Shown one piece after another: positions 7,084 to 15,601 of a stretch of 64,000 nt of DNA. How positions within the stretch are numbered: position 1 is the stretch's first letter; the number at the start of each line of letters is the position of its first letter. The notes beneath the pieces were generated by a model. That model saw only the letters and a list, made by a program, of their open reading frames with translations, ran no database searches and was not told the origin of the DNA. The position numbers were made by a program, and so were the translations under genes. Source of the stretch: Streptomyces sp. NBC_01241 (lineage in GTDB: Bacteria > Actinomycetota > Actinomycetes > Streptomycetales > Streptomycetaceae); NCBI RefSeq assembly GCF_041435435.1, contig NZ_CP108494.1:744001-808000 (forward strand), in the 5' to 3' direction.

Positions 7084-9099
7084 TTACGACTCGTCCGGCC
7101 CCTGCAGCGGCCTCTGGAGGGTGTGCCGCAGCAGAACGCCTTCGGGGCCGATGACGACGGCCCGTTCGAGAGTGTTCAGGATCAGCGCGGGCCAGGCGCC
7201 GGTGACACCGACGCTCTCCGACCGGTGGCGCCGCTGATGCGCGGCGGCGGCCTCAGCGGCCAGTTCGGCGTAGGTCTCGTCGAGCGCGGGCCAGCCCAGT
7301 TCGTCGAGGACACCGGTACGCAGGGTGGAAGCGAGCAGCGGCACGACATCGTGGCCCTTGAGGAGTCGCACGGCCTCCGGGGCGACGTCTGCGACCACGG
7401 CGCGGAACGCCGAGGCCCTGTTGAGAGCGGTCTGCAGCCCGGGGAGCCCTCGCGCGGCCGTGTACTCCTCGGCGCAGGCGGTCAGCCACTCCCGCAGCAT
7501 CTCGGAGAGCACCGGGTGCGCCGCCAGCTTCGCCATGCCGGCTTCGCTCAGCCGCTGACCGTGTCCGTCGCCGAGGCCGCCGATGTTCCGGCGCAGAAGG
7601 GCACGGAAGACCGGCCGTTCGGCGACGGCGGTGAGATCCCGCGCGCCGGGCGCGGTGTCGGTGAGCCACTGGCCGAGCGGAACACCGGGGGACTGCGTGG
7701 TGCCCGTGTCCTGGTCGTCCGGCTCGGCGACGGGGACGCCGGAGGCCAGGCAGAGGTCGAGAAGGTCCAGGTCGGCGGTGCGCTGCCAGCGGCCCTGGAA
7801 CAGCTCGACGGGGCGCCCGTCGGCGCGCAGCCGGTCCGCCATCCGGGCGGCCAGGTCGAGGGTCTGCGGGCTGCGGCCCGACGTGACCCGGTTGCGCCGG
7901 CGGTGTGCCTCCCAGCGGGCGAGCCAGTCCGCCGGGGAGACGGACGGGTCGGTGGGGGCGGCGGAGCCGGAGGGAGCGTTGTCGGAGGTGCCCCGGAGGG
8001 CGGTCAGCAGGTCCTCGGCGCCGGACTCGGTCAGCAACTCCAGCCAGCCGGGTTCGCCGTCCGCGTCCCGGCCGCTCTCGCTGAAGGTCTCCGGGAAGAA
8101 GCCGAGGAGCCGGGCCCGCACGGCTGCATCCCGTCGAGCGAGGGCGATGAGCGCTGGGCGGTAGGCCGCCCAGAACGAGGCGGGGGCGCGGACGACTCCC
8201 GGGGAGCCGATCAGATCTGCCACCAGCTCGCGTTCGGCCGCCTCGCGGTCCAGCCCGGCGGCCTTGACCAGCGCGCGCACGTCCTGCGGCAGTGCCGCGT
8301 ACGGTGGCATGCCGGCCGCGCAGCGCTCGACCAGCAGACGGCGGAACTGCGCCCAGGCGTCCGCCGGTGCGAGCCGGGCCACCAGGTCCCGCACGTACTG
8401 CCGCAGCGCCTTGACGGTCAGCGCGCCGGCGAAGGCGAACTCCAGGAAGACGGCCCGCTGTCGGTCCTCGTCCACGACCAGCCCGTGCACCCGCTCGGCC
8501 TCGCGGGCCTTGCCGAAGAAGGATGCGGCGTAGGTGGTGTTCTCGGCCTGGAGGAAGAGGCGTGCCACCTGCTCGTAGTAGGTGGGGAGGAAGTGGGGCA
8601 CGGCCCGGCCGAGCCGGGTGCCCAGTGCGTCGAAGCCCTCCTTTGCCGCTCCGGCGCGGGTCCTGGCCTGCCGGCCCAGCCGCTCGATGTCCTTGACCAG
8701 GGCCAGGGCGTGGTGCCCATTGGCCGGGTCGTTGACCAGCGCCCAGGCCGGGAAGCCCAGCGTCTCGCGGCGCACCTGGCCCACGACGGGGGCCTCGGCG
8801 GTCCGGGCCAGCCCGAGGAACTCCAGGGCCAGGTCCTCGGCTTCGCCGAGAGTGCCTGCCACGAGCCGGACCACGGGGCGATCGCCGAGGGCGGTGTGCG
8901 TGTAGGTGCGGGCGGTCAGCGCGTCGGCGTCGTCCCGGTCGGTGGTGCCGACCGGGAGGATCGCGCCCGCGTCCAGCAGGGCTGCCGCGCGGGCCTCGGC
9001 GGCGGGGGTGGAGGTGCTCTCGCCCCGGGCCTGGGCGGGGAGGAACGCCACGCCCGCTGCCGTGGTGTTCGCGTTGGTGTTCGTCGTCGTGGTGCTCAT
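7084..9099 (-). CDS. Large uncharacterised partner of DUF4132 protein
   Basis: A 671-residue protein. It starts MSTTTTNTNANTTAAGVAFL; after this low-complexity leader the sequence is Ala/Leu/Arg-rich and looks mostly alpha-helical, with many aromatic-containing helices (PHFLPTYYEQVARLFLQAEN) reminiscent of repeat scaffold proteins. No nucleotide-binding loop, signal peptide or membrane segment is visible. ATG 9099 overlaps the stop of the upstream DUF4132 gene (ATGA), so the two are translationally coupled and probably act together. I do not recognise a named family. The C-terminus LLRHTLQRPLQGPDES looks natural. Confidence 0.75.
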   Translation of the reverse strand: MSTTTTNTNANTTAAGVAFLPAQARGESTSTPAAEARAAALLDAGAILPVGTTDRDDADALTARTYTHTALGDRPVVRLVAGTLGEAEDLALEFLGLARTAEAPVVGQVRRETLGFPAWALVNDPANGHHALALVKDIERLGRQARTRAGAAKEGFDALGTRLGRAVPHFLPTYYEQVARLFLQAENTTYAASFFGKAREAERVHGLVVDEDRQRAVFLEFAFAGALTVKALRQYVRDLVARLAPADAWAQFRRLLVERCAAGMPPYAALPQDVRALVKAAGLDREAAERELVADLIGSPGVVRAPASFWAAYRPALIALARRDAAVRARLLGFFPETFSESGRDADGEPGWLELLTESGAEDLLTALRGTSDNAPSGSAAPTDPSVSPADWLARWEAHRRRNRVTSGRSPQTLDLAARMADRLRADGRPVELFQGRWQRTADLDLLDLCLASGVPVAEPDDQDTGTTQSPGVPLGQWLTDTAPGARDLTAVAERPVFRALLRRNIGGLGDGHGQRLSEAGMAKLAAHPVLSEMLREWLTACAEEYTAARGLPGLQTALNRASAFRAVVADVAPEAVRLLKGHDVVPLLASTLRTGVLDELGWPALDETYAELAAEAAAAHQRRHRSESVGVTGAWPALILNTLERAVVIGPEGVLLRHTLQRPLQGPDES

Positions 9100-9956
9100 G
9101 CCGCCCGCTCCTCGTCCTCCACGTCGCGGCCGGCGTAGAGCGCCGCCGCCATGCGCATGCCCTCGGACCACGCGACGGGGCCGACCTCGGCGGCCGTCAG
9201 CGCGCGCCCCGCAGGGTCGGTCCAGCCCAGGGGGCCCGTCTCGGTGCCGTACGCGTCGTATCCGTCGTGCTCGCCGATCCAGATGCGCGCCTCGGCGGTA
9301 GCGCCGTCCTCGACGACCGGGCAGACCGCGTATCCGCCGCGCGATCGGTACCCGAGTTGGGTGACACGGCCGTGCAGGAAGCGCAGTTCCTTGAACACGC
9401 CGCCGGCGTAGGTGTCCACGGAGGTGGTGTCCGGGGCGAGGCCCGGCGGGCGGCGCCACACCTCGCGGAACAGCTGCTCCACGTTCTGGCGCACCTCCAG
9501 TTCGACCGCGAACTCCCGCAACTCGTCGAGGTCGTCGAGGAGGACGGGGTGGGGCACGCTGACGACGTCCGGGGTGATGCGGACCGTGTCGCCGTCCAGG
9601 TCGACGAGGCCGAGACCGCGGTGGGGATCGACATCGCGCAGGAACCCGGCGACCCCACCGTCCGCGCCGGTGACCACCACGTCCCGCAGGGCCGCCTGCC
9701 ACGAAGGGTCGGGCCAGACCCGGACGAGCACGGCCGTGGGGACGGGCAACGAACGCACCATCCACTGCTCGACGTCGGTCAGGCACTGGTGTTCGTGCCG
9801 CTCCAGCCACTCGGTCAACTGCCGGAGCCCGACGACCGCCGGGTCGTCCTTCAATCTGGCCGGGACGGACTTCAGCCGCCGGCCCTTCCCGTTGCGGCAG
9901 ACCACCTTGCCCGCCTCCAGGGCGACTTCGTAGTCGCCTGCAGGAACCCACCCCAT
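9096..9956 (-). CDS. Stand-alone DUF4132 domain protein
   Basis: A 286-residue protein whose C-terminal two thirds match the DUF4132 pattern seen in MolR/YehI-like proteins: AVELEVRQNVEQLFREVWRR, then GGVFKELRFLHGRVTQLGYR and a GPLGWTDPAGRAL tail. In the better-known relatives this domain is at the end of a much larger polypeptide with a WGR domain; here it is separate. Biochemical role unknown. ATG 9956 has a GGGGAG ribosome binding site eight bases upstream. First gene of the operon, coupled by ATGA to the 671-aa partner. Confidence 0.75.
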   Translation of the reverse strand: MGWVPAGDYEVALEAGKVVCRNGKGRRLKSVPARLKDDPAVVGLRQLTEWLERHEHQCLTDVEQWMVRSLPVPTAVLVRVWPDPSWQAALRDVVVTGADGGVAGFLRDVDPHRGLGLVDLDGDTVRITPDVVSVPHPVLLDDLDELREFAVELEVRQNVEQLFREVWRRPPGLAPDTTSVDTYAGGVFKELRFLHGRVTQLGYRSRGGYAVCPVVEDGATAEARIWIGEHDGYDAYGTETGPLGWTDPAGRALTAAEVGPVAWSEGMRMAAALYAGRDVEDEERAA

Positions 9957-10923
9957 ACACTGTTCTCCCCGTTGTTCCGGACAGCCGCCCGAACCGGCGG
10001 CACGCTGATGAAACCCGTCAACGGCAACGCACCGTGGCGAGTGGGAGAGACTCTAGGCGGCACCAGTGACAATCAGTTCGGGCGCCTCCGCTTCGTCGTA
10101 CGTGCCCGCACCCCAGAAGGGACCGTCCGGCCGCGCCCACCATCCCGCAGAGGCCCGCGACGCCACGGAACCCGCGGGCGCAACCGACGGAACGTCAGGC
10201 ATGGCCAGCCGGCTCACCCTCGGGCGCAGGAGCTTCGCTCATGCTGCGACAGGTGGCGGTGGTCCTGTGCCAGGTGGGACCGTCACAGCTCAAGGACAGT
10301 GGTCACCACCCTGCATAGCCGGTCTTGCTGTCCGCGGCCGAATGCAGATGCCGTCGGAAGCATGGGCCCCTCCAGGGCGGCATGGGTGTCCGTGCCAGCG
10401 GGCTCGGCATCAGCCAGCGACCCCGCCAAGGTCTCGACGGGCACTATTTACGCTGGTCAGCATGGGTGCCGCTGCTGTACCACGAGCAGACGAAGAATCT
10501 GCCGGGATGGCACCACGGCCGGTCCGCACAGCGAACGCCGCCTCGCAATCCCTCCCGCCGCAAGCAAGGGGCTGGAACGTCCCCGTACACCACGTGCTGA
10601 CGAGGCCCGGTGTACGCATAGACACCGACATCCGGCCACAACCGAACGCATCCTGATTCGGACCTGGGCGCGCCCATGACGTTCTCGCACGTGCCCTTCG
10701 CTGCCGCAAGGCCGATACTGCCGACAGGAGCAGGTCAGCCGAGACCCGCCCGACCATCCGGCCATCCTGACGACCCGTCACCAAAGTCAGCATTAAGTCA
10801 GCATCAGTACCACCAGAACCCGCTCACGACCGCCACGGACAGCCAAGATCACGATCTACCCATACTCACTCTGAACAGCGAAAACGCAGGACAACAACCC
10901 ACCAACCTGCCTAGGAGATACCC
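9957..10923. other. Long stretch with no supportable gene
   Basis: Almost 970 bp separate the divergent DUF4132 and dhaKLM operons. Open frames on both strands here have scattered stops, poor codon bias and no family motif; I support none of them. The stretch is less GC-rich close to dhaK and carries a short direct repeat there. It must hold both operon promoters, but I could not pick convincing -10/-35 boxes. Confidence 0.5.
10784..10804. repeat. Tandem direct repeat upstream of dhaK
   Basis: Two copies of AAGTCAGCAT in 21 bases, 11-bp period. It could be an operator, a recombination scar or chance; nothing in the sequence decides between these. Confidence 0.35.
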
Positions 10924-11916
10924 ATGAGGATGCTCATCAACGTCCCGGAGACCGTTGTCGCGGACGCGCTGCGCGGTATGGCCGCCGCCCATCCGGAGCT
11001 GACCGTGGATGTCGGGAACCGTGTCGTCCTGCGGCGTGACGCGCCCGTGGCCGGGAAGGTGGCGCTGGTCTCCGGGGGCGGGTCCGGGCACGAGCCGTTG
11101 CACGCCGGGTTCGTCGGACCCGGGATGCTGTCGGCGGCGTGTCCGGGAGAGGTGTTCACCTCGCCCGTGCCGGATCAGATGGTGCGGGCCGCAGCGGCAG
11201 TCGACAGCGGGGCCGGGGTGCTGTTCGTCGTCAAAAATTACACCGGCGACGTGCTGAACTTCGAGATGGCCGCCGAGCTCGCCGAGGACGAGGGCATTCG
11301 GGTCACCCAGGTCCTCGTCGATGACGACGTGGCCGTGACCGACAGTCTGTTCACGGCGGGGCGGCGGGGCACGGGCGCGACCCTGTTCGTCGAGAAGATC
11401 GCTGGGGCCGCCGCCGACGAGGGCGCGCCGCTGGAACGGGTGGCGGCCATCGCGCGGCAGGTGAACGAGGAGTCGAGGAGTTTCGGGGTGGCGCTCAGCG
11501 CCGTCACCACGCCCGCCAAGGGGTCGCCGACCTTCGATCTGCCGCCGGGCGAACTGGAGCTGGGCATCGGGATCCACGGCGAGCCGGGGCGGGAGCGGCG
11601 TCCGATGATGACGTCGGGGGAGATCGCGGACTTCGCGGTGGACGCGGTGCTGGCGGACCTGCAGCCACGCGGACCCGTGATCGTGCTGGTCAACGGGATG
11701 GGCGCGACTCCGCTGCTGGAGCTGTACGGGTTCAATGCCGAGGTGCAGCGGGTCCTGTCCGAGCGGGGGGTCGTGACGGCTCGTACGCTCGTGGGGAACT
11801 ATGTGACCTCGCTCGACATGGCGGGCTGTTCGGTGACGCTCTGCCAGGTGGACGAGGAGCTGCTGCGCCTCTGGGACGCGCCGGTGGAGACGCCGGCGCT
11901 GCGCTGGGGCCGTTGA
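10924..11916 (+). CDS. dhaK: Dihydroxyacetone kinase subunit DhaK (PTS-dependent)
   Basis: A 330-residue substrate-binding subunit that holds dihydroxyacetone as a covalent hemiaminal on a histidine. Visible: the GGGSGHEPLHAG loop (about residues 50-61), NYTGDVLNFEMAAE, and the substrate His in LGIGIHGEPGRER. C-terminal NGMGATPLLELYG is typical. ATG start with AGGAG (10914-10918) ahead. The enzyme converts dihydroxyacetone to its phosphate for glycolysis, using phosphate passed from PTS through DhaM to ADP on DhaL. The three subunit genes follow in order, so this is the PTS version rather than the single-chain ATP enzyme. Confidence 0.95.
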   Translation: MRMLINVPETVVADALRGMAAAHPELTVDVGNRVVLRRDAPVAGKVALVSGGGSGHEPLHAGFVGPGMLSAACPGEVFTSPVPDQMVRAAAAVDSGAGVLFVVKNYTGDVLNFEMAAELAEDEGIRVTQVLVDDDVAVTDSLFTAGRRGTGATLFVEKIAGAAADEGAPLERVAAIARQVNEESRSFGVALSAVTTPAKGSPTFDLPPGELELGIGIHGEPGRERRPMMTSGEIADFAVDAVLADLQPRGPVIVLVNGMGATPLLELYGFNAEVQRVLSERGVVTARTLVGNYVTSLDMAGCSVTLCQVDEELLRLWDAPVETPALRWGR

Positions 11917-11937
11917 CCCGTCAGACAAGGAGATCAC

Positions 11938-12552
11938 GTGCTCGACGCCGATTTCTTCCACCGTTGGATGACCGCGGCCGCGACTGCCGTGGATCGCGAG
12001 GCGGACCACCTCACCGAGCTCGACTCGGCGATCGGGGACGCCGATCACGGCAGCAACATGCAGCGCGGGTTCGCCGCGGTGACCGAGACCCTGGGCCAGG
12101 AGCGGCCGCAGACCCCGGGTGCCGTGCTGACGCTCGCCGGACGGCAGTTGATCTCGAAGGTCGGCGGGGCCGCGGGGCCGTTGTACGGGACGCTGCTGCG
12201 GCGTACGGGGAAGGCTCTGGGCGACGCGCCCGCGGTGACGCCGCAGCAGTTGGCCGAGGCGCTCGGGGTGGGCGTCGCGGCCGTGGCCCAGCTGGGCGGG
12301 GCGCAGGCCGGGGACAAGACGATGCTCGATGCGCTGCTGCCGGCCGCCGAGGCGCTCGGGACCTCGTTCGGGGCGGCCCGGGAAGCGGCGGAGGCGGGGG
12401 CGCTGGCGACGGTTCCTCTCCTGGCCCGCAAGGGCAGGGCGAGCTATCTGGGCGAGCGCAGCATCGGGCATCAGGATCCGGGGGCGACGTCCTCCGCCCT
12501 GCTGATCGCCGCGCTGGCCGAGACCGGCGGCGTGCTCGTGGGTGAGGCATGA
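11938..12552 (+). CDS. dhaL: Dihydroxyacetone kinase subunit DhaL
   Basis: A 204-residue nucleotide-binding subunit. The Mg-ADP site is clear in LTELDSAIGDADHGSNMQRG (about residues 22-41), and GGAAGPLYGTLL and AGDKTMLDAL motifs follow. The C-terminal GERSIGHQDPGATSSALL is characteristic. GTG start with AAGGAG six bases upstream, 21 bp after dhaK, so in the same operon. DhaL transfers its phosphate to dihydroxyacetone bound on DhaK and is recharged by DhaM. Length is normal. Confidence 0.95.
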   Translation: MLDADFFHRWMTAAATAVDREADHLTELDSAIGDADHGSNMQRGFAAVTETLGQERPQTPGAVLTLAGRQLISKVGGAAGPLYGTLLRRTGKALGDAPAVTPQQLAEALGVGVAAVAQLGGAQAGDKTMLDALLPAAEALGTSFGAAREAAEAGALATVPLLARKGRASYLGERSIGHQDPGATSSALLIAALAETGGVLVGEA

Positions 12553-12959
12553 GCGACGGGAAGCAGGTCGGGATCGTGCTGGTCTCGCACAGCGGCCCGG
12601 TGGCCGAGTCCGTCGCCGAGCTCGCCAGGGGGCTGGCCGCCGGTGGATCGACGGCCCCGGTCGCCGCAGCCGGTGGTACGCCCGCGGGTGGGCTCGGGAC
12701 CAGTGCGGAGCTGATCGCGGAGGCCGCCAGGTCGGTGGACGGCGGTGCGGGGGTGGCGTTGCTCGTCGATCTGGGCAGCGCGGTGCTCACGGTCAAGACG
12801 ATGCTGGCCGAGGGCGACGAACTGCCGGACGGCTCACGTCTGGTGGACGCGCCGTTCCTGGAGGGTGCGGTGGCCGCCGTGGTCACGGCGTCGGCGGGTG
12901 GCGACATCGCTGCGGTGGCGGCCGCGGCTTCGGAGGCGTACGAGTACCGCAAGGTGTAG
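12549..12959 (+). CDS. dhaM: PTS-dependent dihydroxyacetone kinase phosphotransferase DhaM
   Basis: A 136-residue EIIA(Man)-like domain. The phosphorylated His lies in the N-terminal GIVLVSHSGPVAESVAEL strand-loop, and GGAGVALLVDLGSAVLTVKT is the second conserved segment. It carries only the EIIA domain, with no fused HPr or EI domain as in some DhaM proteins, so it depends on the general PTS proteins elsewhere. ATG overlaps the dhaL stop (ATGA). Last gene of the operon, followed by a hairpin at 12981-13029. Confidence 0.93.
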   Translation: MSDGKQVGIVLVSHSGPVAESVAELARGLAAGGSTAPVAAAGGTPAGGLGTSAELIAEAARSVDGGAGVALLVDLGSAVLTVKTMLAEGDELPDGSRLVDAPFLEGAVAAVVTASAGGDIAAVAAAASEAYEYRKV

Positions 12960-12980
12960 GCAGGTCGAGTCCCGCGGTCC

Positions 12981-13029
12981 GTGAGGCCGCCCCGCACCCG
13001 TTGTCCGTGGGTGTACGGGGCGGTCTCAC
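12981..13029 (+). terminator. Terminator after dhaM
   Basis: Stem GTGAGGCCGCCCCG paired with CGGGGCGGTCTCAC (one G-T pair) around a 21-nt loop that can itself pair, 21 bp after the dhaM stop. Confidence 0.65.
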
Positions 13030-13081
13030 GCCTGTCGTCCGGGAGCGATTTCGCCGGACGGGTCCTCGGTCGGTGAGACCG

Positions 13082-13330
13082 CACAAGGAAGTCCGGGTCG
13101 GCCGCCTTGATCTCGCGCAGGGTGCGCCGTGCCTGGGCGACGATGGCGCTGTCCGGCTCCCGGGTGACGAACTGGGCGTCGGACATCACCGCGAACTGCC
13201 AGTCCCTGCGCCCGGTCACGGCGGCCGGGTCGATCAACGGGTCTGCGGGTGCCGCCTGTTCGGGAGAGGGCCACAAATCCCCTGGAATCAGGTTGGTTGC
13301 CCGGTCCGTTCCACGGGCGGTACACGCTGT
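13082..13330 (-). pseudogene. Fragment of a metallophosphoesterase-type protein
   Basis: The minus strand reads TNLIPGDLWPSPEQAAPADP, then DWQFAVMSDAQFVTREPDSA and ARRTLREIKAADPDFLV, after which the frame is lost. DWQFAVMSDAQ is the first metal-binding strand of a calcineurin-like phosphoesterase domain as found in large secreted streptomycete phosphodiesterases. Neither the protein's start nor the remaining metal-binding motifs are present, so this is a broken leftover between dhaM and the NUDIX gene. Confidence 0.5.
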
Positions 13331-13483
13331 CGGCGGACAGCATGGCCGCGCGCGCAGCCCCGCACCAGGGGGCGTCGGGAACCTCGGGGGAAACAGGGCG
13401 AGTCGCCTCGATGACGGAAATGATCAACAAGGCAGGGGTGTCGTCCGGGGTGGTGTGCGGGGCCGGCCCGCAGACTTGACGGC

Positions 13484-14011
13484 ATGTCGCCCCAGAAGCA
13501 CGCCAGGCGCAGTGCGGGTCTCCTGCTGTTCCGCCGGCCGGCCGGTGCCGTGGACGACGGCGCCGGTTTCGAGGTGCTCATCGGGCATATGGGTGGCCCG
13601 TTCTGGGCGGGCCGGGAGAGCGCGGCGTGGTCGATCCCCAAGGGTGAGTACGGCCCCGACGAGGAGCCGGCGGCCGCTGCGCGCCGTGAGTTCGAGGAGG
13701 AGTTCGGCCGCGCGGCGCCGGACGGTGAGTGGGTGGCGCTCGGTGAGTCCCGTCAGTCCGGCGGCAAGACCGTGACGGTGTGGGCGCTGGAGACGGATCT
13801 CGATGCCGCGACGGCCGTTCCCGGGACGTTCACCATGGAGTGGCCGAGGGGGTCCGGGGTGCTGCGGGAGTTCCCGGAGGTCGACCGGTTCGCCTGGTGC
13901 ACGCCCCAGGAGGCGGCGGGGCGGCTCGTCACGGGGCAGCGGATCTTCCTCGACCGGCTGCGGGAGCACGTGGAGGGCGGGCGGGTGACGCCCGCTCAGG
14001 ACGGGCCCTGA
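13484..14011 (+). CDS. NUDIX hydrolase
   Basis: A 175-residue hydrolase of nucleoside diphosphates linked to another moiety. The NUDIX box runs from IPKGEYGPDEEP through AARREFEEEFG (about residues 51-75), with all key acids (REFEEEFG) present for Mg binding. N-terminal AGLLLFRR and GGPFWAGRESAAWSIPKGE resemble the small DNA-mimic-lacking NUDIX proteins annotated as NTP pyrophosphohydrolases. ATG start; weak upstream pairing with rRNA. It stands alone, converging on the M56 gene; the substrate cannot be told from sequence. Confidence 0.85.
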   Translation: MSPQKHARRSAGLLLFRRPAGAVDDGAGFEVLIGHMGGPFWAGRESAAWSIPKGEYGPDEEPAAAARREFEEEFGRAAPDGEWVALGESRQSGGKTVTVWALETDLDAATAVPGTFTMEWPRGSGVLREFPEVDRFAWCTPQEAAGRLVTGQRIFLDRLREHVEGGRVTPAQDGP

Positions 14012-14017
14012 GCGGGC
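13990..14017. terminator. Hairpin at the NUDIX stop codon
   Basis: GCCCGCTCAGG pairs with CCCTGAGCGGGC around a 5-nt loop, spanning the NUDIX stop and facing the convergent M56 gene. Confidence 0.5.
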
Positions 14018-14096
14018 TGTTCGCCGGCCGTGCGGTTGATCTCAGGGCGGTGCGGGTGGTGTCCGACGCCGCCGTGGCGCACAGCGGCCGGGGGCG

Positions 14097-15041
14097 TCAG
14101 CGCTGCGCGCCCTCACCCTGAGCTGCCTCGATGCTGCTGTGCAGATCGTTCGTCGCGTCGAGCGCGGCGGCTCCGGAGAGGACCATGCAGGCCAGCAGCG
14201 CGGCAGCGGCCGCCCGGCCGAAGCGGGGCCGCGGGGCGTTCCGGCCGAGCAGTGCGGCGACGCGGCGCGGTACGGGGCCGGCCGCCGCGGCGAGCGCCGT
14301 CCGGGGACGGGGCTGCGGAGCTCCTTCGGCGGCGCGGGCGGCGAGGGCGGCGCGGCCGATGGCGCGGGCGGCGATCCGTCGGTCGCCGACGGCACAGGCC
14401 GCCGCCTCGTCGGCGCAGCGCTCCAGGGCGTAGCCCATGGGGGCGCGCAGGGAGCGCAGTGCGGGGTGGCAGAGTGCCGCGATTTCGGCGGCTGCGATGA
14501 AGAGGTGGTGGCGGCCTGTGAGATGGGCGCGTTCGTGTGCCAGCAGGGCGTCGCGTTCTGCGGGGTTCAGGGCGCGGAGCATTCCCGTGGTGACGACGAT
14601 CCTGCCCGGCGTGCCCGGACGGCCGGGCAGCGCATACGCGTCGGCGCGGCTGTCGCGCAGGACGGCCAGCTCGCCGCCTGCGTGCTCGGACGGCCGCGCC
14701 GCCCGGTACAGCTCCGCCCAGTGGCGGTGGGCGGCGCGGGCGACCGCAGCGGCGCAGCCCGCGAGCAGCGCCAGCGCGGCGGCCGCGAGGGGGACGGCGG
14801 CGGCGGGAGCGGCGTCGGAGAGCGGCCTGACGAGTTCACCGAAGGCGGAGACGGCGGAGAACCGGGTGGCGCCGGGTACCACCAGCAGGACCAGGGCGAG
14901 CAGGCTGCACAGGGCGAGACCGATGCCCGTCGAGGCGAGCAGCCGTACGGCACGCACCGGCGACAGGGCGTCCGCGAGGCGACGGGCGGCGGGTACCGCC
15001 ACGAAGGGCATCAGCAGCGGAACCCACACGGCGTAGATCAT
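14097..15041 (-). CDS. M56 family (BlaR1/MecR1-like) membrane zinc metallopeptidase
   Basis: A 314-residue membrane protease. Hydrophobic segments lie at the start (WVPLLMPFVAVPAARRL), around residues 37-57 and 82-100, and near the C-terminus (AAAALLACMVLSGAAAL). The zinc site is HExxH in ALLAHERAHLTGRHHL, about residues 167-182. It lacks the penicillin-sensing domain of BlaR1, as usual for actinobacterial M56 proteins. ATG 15041 overlaps the stop of the BlaI-type gene (ATGA), so repressor and protease are made together; the known logic of the pair is that the protease inactivates the repressor in response to envelope damage. Confidence 0.9.
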   Translation of the reverse strand: MIYAVWVPLLMPFVAVPAARRLADALSPVRAVRLLASTGIGLALCSLLALVLLVVPGATRFSAVSAFGELVRPLSDAAPAAAVPLAAAALALLAGCAAAVARAAHRHWAELYRAARPSEHAGGELAVLRDSRADAYALPGRPGTPGRIVVTTGMLRALNPAERDALLAHERAHLTGRHHLFIAAAEIAALCHPALRSLRAPMGYALERCADEAAACAVGDRRIAARAIGRAALAARAAEGAPQPRPRTALAAAAGPVPRRVAALLGRNAPRPRFGRAAAAALLACMVLSGAAALDATNDLHSSIEAAQGEGAQR

Positions 15042-15487
15042 CGGTTTTCTCCGTCGAGCAGGTCCCGGAGCAGCTGCTCGTCCTCATCGGTGAGTTGTGA
15101 CACGAATCGTGCCAGTACCGTGCTGCGGTCCTCCTCCTTCCGCAGCTCGCTGTGCATCCGGCGGGCGGTCAGACCCGGCGCGTCCTCGGTGGGGGTGTAC
15201 GCGAATCCGCGGCCGGCCCGGGTGCGGGTGACCGTACCCTTTTCGTAGAGACGCGACAGAATTGTCGTGACGGTGGTGCGGGCGAGCGCCGCCCCGATGG
15301 CGCCCTGCACCTGGCCGGGGGTCAGGGGCGTGCCGGCCGCCCACAGGGCCGCCAGGATCGTGGATTCCAGCTCGCCGGACGGGCGCCGCTCCGATGAGGT
15401 GTGGTGCTCCGGCCCGGCTTCCGGTGCCGGGTCGTCGTGCGGGCGGGGGGCGGGTTCTCCGCTCGATATCCCCTTCACCTGCGACAT
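15038..15487 (-). CDS. BlaI/MecI/CopY-family repressor
   Basis: A 149-residue regulator with a 35-residue polar N-terminal extension, then a winged helix: ELESTILAALWAAGTPLTPG, then ARTTVTTILSRLYEKGTVTR and GRGFAYTPTEDA, followed by a dimerisation helix (STVLARFVSQLTDEDEQLLR). It binds TACA/TGTA-type palindromes, and a double palindrome sits 25 bp upstream of its start (15512-15548). It probably represses itself and the M56 partner, and perhaps the divergent DedA-PAP2 operon. Confidence 0.92.
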   Translation of the reverse strand: MSQVKGISSGEPAPRPHDDPAPEAGPEHHTSSERRPSGELESTILAALWAAGTPLTPGQVQGAIGAALARTTVTTILSRLYEKGTVTRTRAGRGFAYTPTEDAPGLTARRMHSELRKEEDRSTVLARFVSQLTDEDEQLLRDLLDGENR

Positions 15488-15511
15488 GGGAACCCTCCTC
15501 CCCCTTCGGGC

Positions 15512-15548
15512 GTCTACAGTGACGTAGACCGTCTACATCACTGTAGTC
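15512..15548. promoter_or_regulatory. Tandem palindromic operator of the BlaI-type repressor
   Basis: Two 18-bp imperfect palindromes in a row, GTCTACAGTGACGTAGAC and GTCTACATCACTGTAGTC, one base apart. Together they also form a 15-bp inverted repeat (CTACAGTGACGTAGA / TCTACATCACTGTAG) with a 3-bp centre and one mismatch. TACA and TGTA cores match BlaI-family operators. The site lies between the divergent blaI-like gene and the DedA gene and could control both. Confidence 0.8.
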
Positions 15549-15601
15549 AGTCCGGGCGTTCCGTCGGGTCGCCCGCTCACCATTATGGGAGACCTTCCAC
15601 C

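Noticed and set aside
7123..9138. 671-aa plus-strand ORF over the DUF4132 partner
   Set aside because: Gly/Val/Gln-rich mirror of the minus-strand gene; no start signals or domains.
10066..10679. Several overlapping open frames upstream of dhaK
   Set aside because: Frames on both strands lack codon bias, ribosome binding sites and any family pattern.
10849..12471. 540-aa minus-strand ORF over dhaK/dhaL
   Set aside because: Antisense shadow of two certain genes.
12542..13414. 290-aa plus-strand ORF extending past dhaM
   Set aside because: Wrong frame of dhaM (Gly/Arg-rich) running through a terminator.
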